Assembly: GCA_016840125.1 (NCBI GenBank)
Contig: JAEOSY010000173.1
Location: forward strand, 1 to 18,036
DNA: 18,036 nt
DNA from: Candidatus Helarchaeota archaeon
Lineage (GTDB): Archaea > Asgardarchaeota > Lokiarchaeia > Helarchaeales > HEL-GB-A
Reading direction: 5' to 3'
Under the pieces are notes generated by a model. The model was not told the origin of the DNA. It worked only from the letters and a program-made list of their open reading frames with translations, and made no database searches. Every line of letters begins with the position of its first letter. The stretch's first letter is position 1. Positions 13,278 through 18,036 of the stretch are shown one piece after another. The position numbers were made by a program, and so were the translations under genes.

Positions 13278-13853
13278 CTACTCTACTTTTAATGAATGTC
13301 CCACCCGTGAAAATTTCTTTTTGAATTTTCGAGCATGAGCAATATTATTTTTAACGTAGATCTTATTTCGGTCTGATTTTACAGAAATTGGTAATAATTT
13401 CATCCGTTTGACCTTTTTTGCGATAGGATCTCCTTTATAGTATCTTTCAGGATCAAGTTTTTGGTTGGGTTGAATGACACTATTTATCCCAACCATTGCT
13501 CCTTTCCCAATCCTAGCTCCATCATAGATACAGACATTGGGTCCAATTAGCACATCATCTTCAATAACACAACTGTGAATTACAGAATTATGACCAATGA
13601 TAACGCTGTTTCCAATTTGAATAGGTGTAGTTGCATGAATAATACAGTTATCTTCGATAATTGTCCTTTCTCCGATATTAATCTCATTCTCTGCGCCACG
13701 GATCACAACCCCAAACCAAATTACGCAATTTTCCCCTATTGTTACATTCCCTACAATGACTGCGTTAGGTGCAATGAATGCCGATGGCGCGATTCTTGGC
13801 TGATACGCCTCATATTTTCCTAGGATATTAATCACCATTTTATTTTTTGACAT
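13278..13853 (-). CDS. Gamma-carbonic-anhydrase-like left-handed beta-helix protein
   Basis: 191 residues from ATG 13853. Repeated hexapeptides (IAPNAVIVGNVTIGENCVIW, IVGN, IEDNCIIH, IGNSVIIGH, IEDDVLIGPN, IGKGAMVGIN) form a left-handed beta-helix. Histidines H73, H88 and H93 (IIHA, IIGHNSVIHS) match the three metal ligands of the gamma-carbonic anhydrase/YrdA family. The usual catalytic-site motif RGD is RGA here, followed by E, so the aspartate is lost and activity as a carbonic anhydrase is uncertain. The C-terminal ~40 residues (KIYVKNNIAHARKFKKKF) are basic and extend beyond the common domain. Leaderless fit: a TATATAAATA-like box ~28 bases upstream. It lies head-to-head with the Vps62-like gene and is followed by the helical-repeat gene. 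Confidence 0.85.
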   Translation of the reverse strand: MSKNKMVINILGKYEAYQPRIAPSAFIAPNAVIVGNVTIGENCVIWFGVVIRGAENEINIGERTIIEDNCIIHATTPIQIGNSVIIGHNSVIHSCVIEDDVLIGPNVCIYDGARIGKGAMVGINSVIQPNQKLDPERYYKGDPIAKKVKRMKLLPISVKSDRNKIYVKNNIAHARKFKKKFSRVGHSLKVE

Positions 13854-13877
13854 CAAACCTTAATAAGAATTGGTTCT

Positions 13878-13890
13878 GTTATTTATATGA
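13878..13890. promoter_or_regulatory. Divergent TATA-like box between carbonic-anhydrase-like and Vps62-like genes
   Basis: On the minus strand TCATATAAATAAC lies ~28 bases before ATG 13853. On the plus strand the same A/T block (GTTATTTATATGA) could serve the Vps62-like gene. The reading on the minus strand has the better spacing. Confidence 0.4.
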
Positions 13891-13954
13891 AAATGATAAA
13901 GGGGCACTTATTACGAATAAAACGAAAATAGATAATACACTCATTCACCTCGGA

Positions 13955-14761
13955 ATGGAAGAAAAGAAAGATCTTGCTAGGCAGCTTTGTCCAACCCTTC
14001 GTTTTCATAAAAAAGAAGAATACACTCCGACCAATTTTATGGAATTATTTAAAAATGAAAAAGGTGAAATTGATTATAAATGTTCAATGCCTAGGAGAAA
14101 ATGGAAAAGAAAGGCTAAATTTGACCCGCAAACAAAATTAAAATGGTTTGCTTCCACAGCTTTCGTTCATTTTTTAGAGGATCTTAATATAGAAATTCAC
14201 TTTAAAAAACTGAGAGTTCCCTTTATCATCCAATATTTATACTATCATGCCTATAACGATTATTTCTGGGGAGAACTTCGAATTCCCTTTCTTATGCATC
14301 AGCATGATTGGGAAATTATCCAGATCGCTCTAGTAAAATTAGACTCGTCTGATAAGTATGAAATCTTATCCTACAGTATTTCCGCTCACGGTACTTTCAT
14401 GGGAATTGATGACCATCAACAAATTGAATTTTTTAAGAAGACTGGATTTCGCTTTAACAGAGGTGCCCATAACTTTGGATCCATTTTTTATTTACCCAAT
14501 CCCCCGAGAAAGGACGACCTAGTTATAGCACCCAATACTTTAGTCCCCACTTTGAGTGGAGATAAAATTCCCTTTAAGGAATCTTTAACATTTCTGGATG
14601 AATTAGATAGAAAATTTCTCAATAAATTTTCTTTTGCTCCTCTAATAGCTCCATGGAAACGGGAATTCTATAACTCAGCAACATGGATACCTGAATTCTG
14701 GTCTTGGTCATTAGATCGCCAGCTTAAACAATTAATTTCTCTCTTTGGAAAAACTGTTTAA
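13955..14761 (+). CDS. Vps62-like protein (DUF946-type)
   Basis: 268 residues from ATG 13955; the frame is open back to TTG 13847, but that start lies inside the opposite gene's start and promoter, so I prefer the ATG. The domain shows LCPTLRFHKKEEYTPTNF, the family's 'aP.l.fh.dE.y.Ps' opening; IQYLYYHAYNDYFWGE, like its 'iqYwffY.yN' strand; HQHDWEIIQIAL, equal to 'H.gDWE.v.v'; and YSISAHGTFMGID, equal to 'yS.H..g'. Vps62 was named from a yeast sorting mutant, but its biochemical role is not established; related folds occur in plant and bacterial proteins. The late sequence has Trp/Phe-rich motifs (WIPEFWSWSLDRQL). It has no signal peptide or membrane helix. Moderate-to-good confidence in family, none in function. 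Confidence 0.65.
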   Translation: MEEKKDLARQLCPTLRFHKKEEYTPTNFMELFKNEKGEIDYKCSMPRRKWKRKAKFDPQTKLKWFASTAFVHFLEDLNIEIHFKKLRVPFIIQYLYYHAYNDYFWGELRIPFLMHQHDWEIIQIALVKLDSSDKYEILSYSISAHGTFMGIDDHQQIEFFKKTGFRFNRGAHNFGSIFYLPNPPRKDDLVIAPNTLVPTLSGDKIPFKESLTFLDELDRKFLNKFSFAPLIAPWKREFYNSATWIPEFWSWSLDRQLKQLISLFGKTV

Positions 14762-14781
14762 ATTCTTAGTGTAATCCCCAC

Positions 14782-16710
14782 TCAATTCGCATATTTTAAC
14801 ACAGGGCATATTTCAAGACATTTCTTACACCCCGAGCAACGTTCACTGGTGATCCAAATCTTTTGATCTTTAAGCTCTAAAGCCGATTCTGAGCAGGATG
14901 GAATACAAATTCCACAGCCGATACATTCAGTCGCTCTTTTAATTAAGCCCAGAATGACCGGTTTGCTTTTCTCCAGACTTTCTTTACTCCCTCGGATTGT
15001 GATTGTCCCATCTGAAAAAAGATTGAGTGAAAAATCACTAGTACGGAGAGAAATAATCCCTAATTTCGGACTGTATTTCACCGTTCCTAGGATACTAAAC
15101 TGATTGATGATGTAATCAATGTGAAGATACCCTTCAATTCTTCCCTCTATAGAAAACGAACCATCCTGGCAAGGATTAATTCCTTCTGTCATGAAAAATT
15201 TAAATTTTTCATCCTTTTGCCATATAATTTCCTTTTCAGCAAGACCTACTTGACCTGCAAGATTTACTTGTCCTTTTTCTTTGAATTTACGCCATCTCCA
15301 GAAACCTCTAGTAGCCCACTCTGGTGATAACTTATATTTTTTTGCCCACTCTTTTAAAAAGTTCAGCCATTTCTCATATAATTCTGGATGTATTCCCTTT
15401 AGAAGTTCTAATTCCGACAATCTCGTTGCCGGACAGTAGATACATCCAATACGCTTATATCCCTCAAAATATAATGGATTTATCTTTACTCCTTTTAAGA
15501 GAAGATACATCCAAACAAACAAGGATGGCCATCTATGAATCGGTGAAACACCAATCTGCTGCGGTAAAAATTGATTGGTCCAAATATTTCGATCTCGACG
15601 TCGCGAAGCACTCTCATATTGTCGCGTTCCAATAAATGTGACGACCTTTTCTCCTGGATACCTTTCATTCAAAACCTCCGTCACACTTGCCAACTTAATA
15701 ACCTTACAACACCATCGATAATCTTTGCTAGGAGGACCAAACTTTTCCAAGTTCTCCCAAAAGGATTCTTTCGACCTTTTATATGTGAATCTATCTTTTA
15801 AGCCAAATTTTTCAATTATATCTTTTGTGAAGTTTACTGTCTCTTCGAATTCTAATCCCGTATCAATAAAAAATACATCTACTGGTCCTAAAGCTTCTAA
15901 AACTAGCAGGAGTAAACACAAAGAATCTTTCCCACCACTAAAGGAAACTGCAATGGGGTGATTTTGAAATTTCCTGACGGTTTTTTGGATGAAATTTTTC
16001 GCAAGCTGCTCCCTACGTTCTAAAATTTTCCTGTTAGAGGCAATGACCTGATCCCAATCTTGACCACCAGGTTTTATTGAAGCATTTTTCGGAAAAGCAT
16101 GATCTTTTGTCTTAACAACCATTCCTCTTTTAATTAATTTTAAGTCCTCAGCTGAATATTTCGTAGGACCTACCGCAATCGCTTGATTCAAAGAAGTTAA
16201 GACAATTACATTATCATTTTTTTCAAATTTAAGGTCATAATCAATAATTCCAGGGGCTAGAACGTTTGCTCCCTTCGCTATATGATCAATAGCCCCATCA
16301 TCTACTTGTACCCATGATGTTGAAGATAGAATCGCTAACCGCCTCGCTCCCTCGATTTTCGGAATAAATTCCCAATTCATTATCAATGGATTGAATCGAA
16401 TGTTTCCTAGAACATAGCCATCTACGATAATTTCATCCATCCGATCGTAGTATGGAGCTTTATTTAGTAAAACGATTTTATCAGAAGGAATTAGTTGAAT
16501 CCCAACCCCCTTCCCATATTGCGTATCAATTACCCTACGAATTAACTCCAGATCTTTTTCAAAAGTAGGTGTCATTTCATAAGGTGGTGTTATATGTAAC
16601 TTCCGAAGTGTAGAACCACAATTTGGACAAATTTTTACTTCTATAATTGGAATATTACAATTTTCGCACCAAAAATTAAGGTTCGGTCCTAAGAACACTT
16701 TAGATGGCAT
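14782..16710 (-). CDS. Archaeal PUA-domain PAPS-reductase-like protein with zinc ribbon and two 4Fe-4S motifs
   Basis: 642 residues from ATG 16710; TTG 16737 extends it by nine residues, but MPSKVFLGPNLNFWC is the better N-terminus. In order: zinc ribbon (CENC...CPNC); a PUA-like RNA-binding fold up to ~200; PP-loop ATPase core with SFSGGKDS (~256-263), FIDTGLEFEET, YRWCCK and GCIYCPA, as in PAPS reductase/adenylyl-transfer enzymes and thiolation-type ATPases; then a C-terminal ferredoxin part with CIGCGICIPSC and CSGCKKCLEIC, each the C-x2-C-x2-C-x3-C pattern of a 4Fe-4S cluster. The combination is known in archaeal proteins annotated as PAPS reductase family with PUA domain. Sulphur transfer to RNA or assimilation of sulphur are both possible. 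It is a single gene with an A/T promoter upstream. Confidence 0.9.
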   Translation of the reverse strand: MPSKVFLGPNLNFWCENCNIPIIEVKICPNCGSTLRKLHITPPYEMTPTFEKDLELIRRVIDTQYGKGVGIQLIPSDKIVLLNKAPYYDRMDEIIVDGYVLGNIRFNPLIMNWEFIPKIEGARRLAILSSTSWVQVDDGAIDHIAKGANVLAPGIIDYDLKFEKNDNVIVLTSLNQAIAVGPTKYSAEDLKLIKRGMVVKTKDHAFPKNASIKPGGQDWDQVIASNRKILERREQLAKNFIQKTVRKFQNHPIAVSFSGGKDSLCLLLLVLEALGPVDVFFIDTGLEFEETVNFTKDIIEKFGLKDRFTYKRSKESFWENLEKFGPPSKDYRWCCKVIKLASVTEVLNERYPGEKVVTFIGTRQYESASRRRDRNIWTNQFLPQQIGVSPIHRWPSLFVWMYLLLKGVKINPLYFEGYKRIGCIYCPATRLSELELLKGIHPELYEKWLNFLKEWAKKYKLSPEWATRGFWRWRKFKEKGQVNLAGQVGLAEKEIIWQKDEKFKFFMTEGINPCQDGSFSIEGRIEGYLHIDYIINQFSILGTVKYSPKLGIISLRTSDFSLNLFSDGTITIRGSKESLEKSKPVILGLIKRATECIGCGICIPSCSESALELKDQKIWITSERCSGCKKCLEICPVLKYAN

Positions 16711-16797
16711 GTCTGCACCAAAAAACCGCAAGAACAACTCTATTTTTGTCGGATAATAAAGATATTAGTCCGTAAATAAATAAATTTTTTTATATCA

Positions 16798-16815
16798 GGA
16801 AATTAAGTAATTTCC
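16798..16815. repeat. Inverted repeat GGAAATTA-AG-TAATTTCC
   Basis: Perfect eight-base arms around AG, in the gap between the divergent PAPS-reductase-like and HD phosphohydrolase genes, just downstream of a TATA-like TTTTTATATC on the plus strand. It is placed like an operator for the HD gene. Confidence 0.5.
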
Positions 16816-16840
16816 TATTCACATCAAATGGTAGTTAGAT

Positions 16841-18036
16841 ATGAAACGATCAGATTTGATTATTAAGGACACCGTATTCGGATATATCTCGATTACGCAT
16901 CCTATTAAACAGATAATCGATAGTTACGCTGTTCAACGATTACGGAGAATTCATCAATTAGCAGGATCAGAATACGTCTATCCTACTGCAACACATGTTA
17001 GATTCGCTCATTGTCTAGGCGTGATGCATCTTGCTGAACAATTAACCATGAATCTCGGAAAATCGATTGAAGTAACAGAGGATCTTTTAGAGCGTATCAA
17101 AGTCGCGGCACTTTTACATGATGTCGGACACGGTCCTTTTTCGCATATTTTTGAGTCAGTTCTATTAAATTATCTGGATAAAACGCATGAAGATATGACA
17201 ACATGGATTATTGCCGACTCTGAACTTGCAGGGATCATAGAAGCACAGGGTCTAGATCCAGCTGAAATATCAAAATTGGCTGTAGGGAAATTGTCTCTCC
17301 CTAACCACAATTATTTAAATCAAATAATCGCCAGCGCCGTCGATGTCGATTCAATGGATTATATCGTTCGCGATTCTCACTTTAGCGGTGCAGAATATGG
17401 ATTTGTTGATATTTTCCGTTTAATATATACTATGGATATTTTTGAAGGCGATTTAGCAGTTGATGTCTCTGCACTCGCCACTTTAGAGGCCTTCTTATTG
17501 GCACGTTATGAGTCCTTTAAAAGCATTTACTTTCATAAAACCTCACGGGCTGTTCAAATAATGTTGGAACAAGCGCTTGATAAAGCCTACGATGAACTAG
17601 GGCTCATCCGATATGATACCCCTGACGATTATATGAAGTGGGATGATTATAGCACTTGGACCGCTTTACGCAATTCAAAAAGTGCTCACGCTATCATTCA
17701 TGATCTAGAACGTCGAAAATTGCTTAAAGTGGCCTATGAACAGACTTCCCATATAAAAAGTGAGATGGTTCCCGCTATCCTTGCAAAGAATAAAATTCGA
17801 AAACAAATCGAGTTGGAAATCGCTGAGGAATCAAAGGTAGATCCTGAAGTCATCTGGATAGATGTTCCTAATCTCCCCTCCGTTCCCTATCATCATTCCA
17901 TCAGCCTTGAACCAATGGAAATTCCCATGTTCATTAAGAACCAAAAGGGTGAGAAATTTTCACGTCGTATGACTGAAGTTTCTGAAATTATACGTGTTTT
18001 AAAGGGATTCCTTAACATCGTCAGAGTTTATACTAC
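16841..18036 (+). CDS. HD-domain phosphohydrolase, SAMHD1/dGTPase-related (3'-truncated by window edge)
   Basis: 398 complete codons are inside the window and the frame is still open at the end. Archaeal/bacterial COG1078-type HD proteins hydrolyse nucleotides or phosphate esters; SAMHD1 and dGTPases are relatives. Metal ligands in order: H57 in RFAHCLG, H93 and D94 in LLHDVGHGPFSH, and D168 in SAVDVDSMDYIVRDS, equivalent to the family's 'DaDR.DYl.RD' block. In that block the usual arginine after the second aspartate is serine here. A later segment (YESFKSIYFHKTSRAVQIML) is the family's 'Y.s.YyHk..r..e.ml' helix. ATG 16841 is the first start. TTTTTATATC lies ~47 bases upstream and the inverted repeat at 16798-16815 lies between. 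Substrate cannot be told from sequence. Confidence 0.88.
   Translation, partial: MKRSDLIIKDTVFGYISITHPIKQIIDSYAVQRLRRIHQLAGSEYVYPTATHVRFAHCLGVMHLAEQLTMNLGKSIEVTEDLLERIKVAALLHDVGHGPFSHIFESVLLNYLDKTHEDMTTWIIADSELAGIIEAQGLDPAEISKLAVGKLSLPNHNYLNQIIASAVDVDSMDYIVRDSHFSGAEYGFVDIFRLIYTMDIFEGDLAVDVSALATLEAFLLARYESFKSIYFHKTSRAVQIMLEQALDKAYDELGLIRYDTPDDYMKWDDYSTWTALRNSKSAHAIIHDLERRKLLKVAYEQTSHIKSEMVPAILAKNKIRKQIELEIAEESKVDPEVIWIDVPNLPSVPYHHSISLEPMEIPMFIKNQKGEKFSRRMTEVSEIIRVLKGFLNIVRVYT

Noticed and set aside
13847..13954. TTG 13847 as start of the Vps62-like gene
   Set aside because: It overlaps the opposite gene's start and promoter, and the domain begins after ATG 13955.

Overview
The window looks archaeal. 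It carries an XPD/Rad3-type helicase, a PUA–PAPS-reductase–ferredoxin protein of the archaeal kind, T-tract terminators and A/T-rich TATA-like boxes about 26-30 bases upstream of start codons. A PAC3/PAC4-like proteasome-chaperone candidate, an SCP2-like small protein, a Vps62-like protein and several tiny membrane or CxxC proteins suggest an Asgard-type genome. That placement is inference; no rRNA or tRNA is present to confirm it.

Left half (1-8057), richer in G+C at codon level than the right half: the 3' end of a metallophosphoesterase gene with a zinc-ribbon tail is followed after 9 bases by a 1240-residue protein. Its last third (about residues 860-1140) is a Cas1 integrase fold with E, H and D catalytic candidates. 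The rest is a helicase-like but motif-poor N-terminus, a winged helix, a four-cysteine cluster and a zinc ribbon. An AT-rich intergenic block of about 1.2 kb follows, broken by one small reverse-strand SCP2-like gene and packed with repeats and palindromes. Then come two overlapping genes: a Cas7-family RAMP (Csc2-like) and a 516-residue protein that reads as a RAMP/Cas5-like backbone fused to an HD nuclease-like domain. No Cas2, Cas3, Cas4, Cas6 or Cas10 is visible in the window. I read this as a reduced CRISPR-Cas-like locus with unusual fusions, related at a distance to type I-D, and as the most interesting content here.

The repeats around the Cas7/RAMP-HD pair may belong to the system. 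A 45-base repeat occurs twice with a 36-base gap just upstream of cas7, and a 30-base version lies just after the RAMP-HD gene. They could be a two-repeat mini array, a duplicated promoter/insertion scar, or both. The 8-mer TGCGCAAA occurs six times between 4380 and 5549.

Right half (8058-18036), AT-rich and chromosome-like: two doubtful tiny reading frames; a four-helix membrane protein (-); XPD helicase (-); a PAC3/4-like protein and a YkgJ-type cysteine-cluster protein as an operon (+); a one-helix membrane protein (+); a small CxxC protein, a helical-repeat protein whose start codon is missing or unusual, and a gamma-carbonic-anhydrase-like protein (all -); a Vps62-like protein (+); the PUA-PAPS reductase-ferredoxin protein (-); and an HD phosphohydrolase (+) that runs off the right edge.
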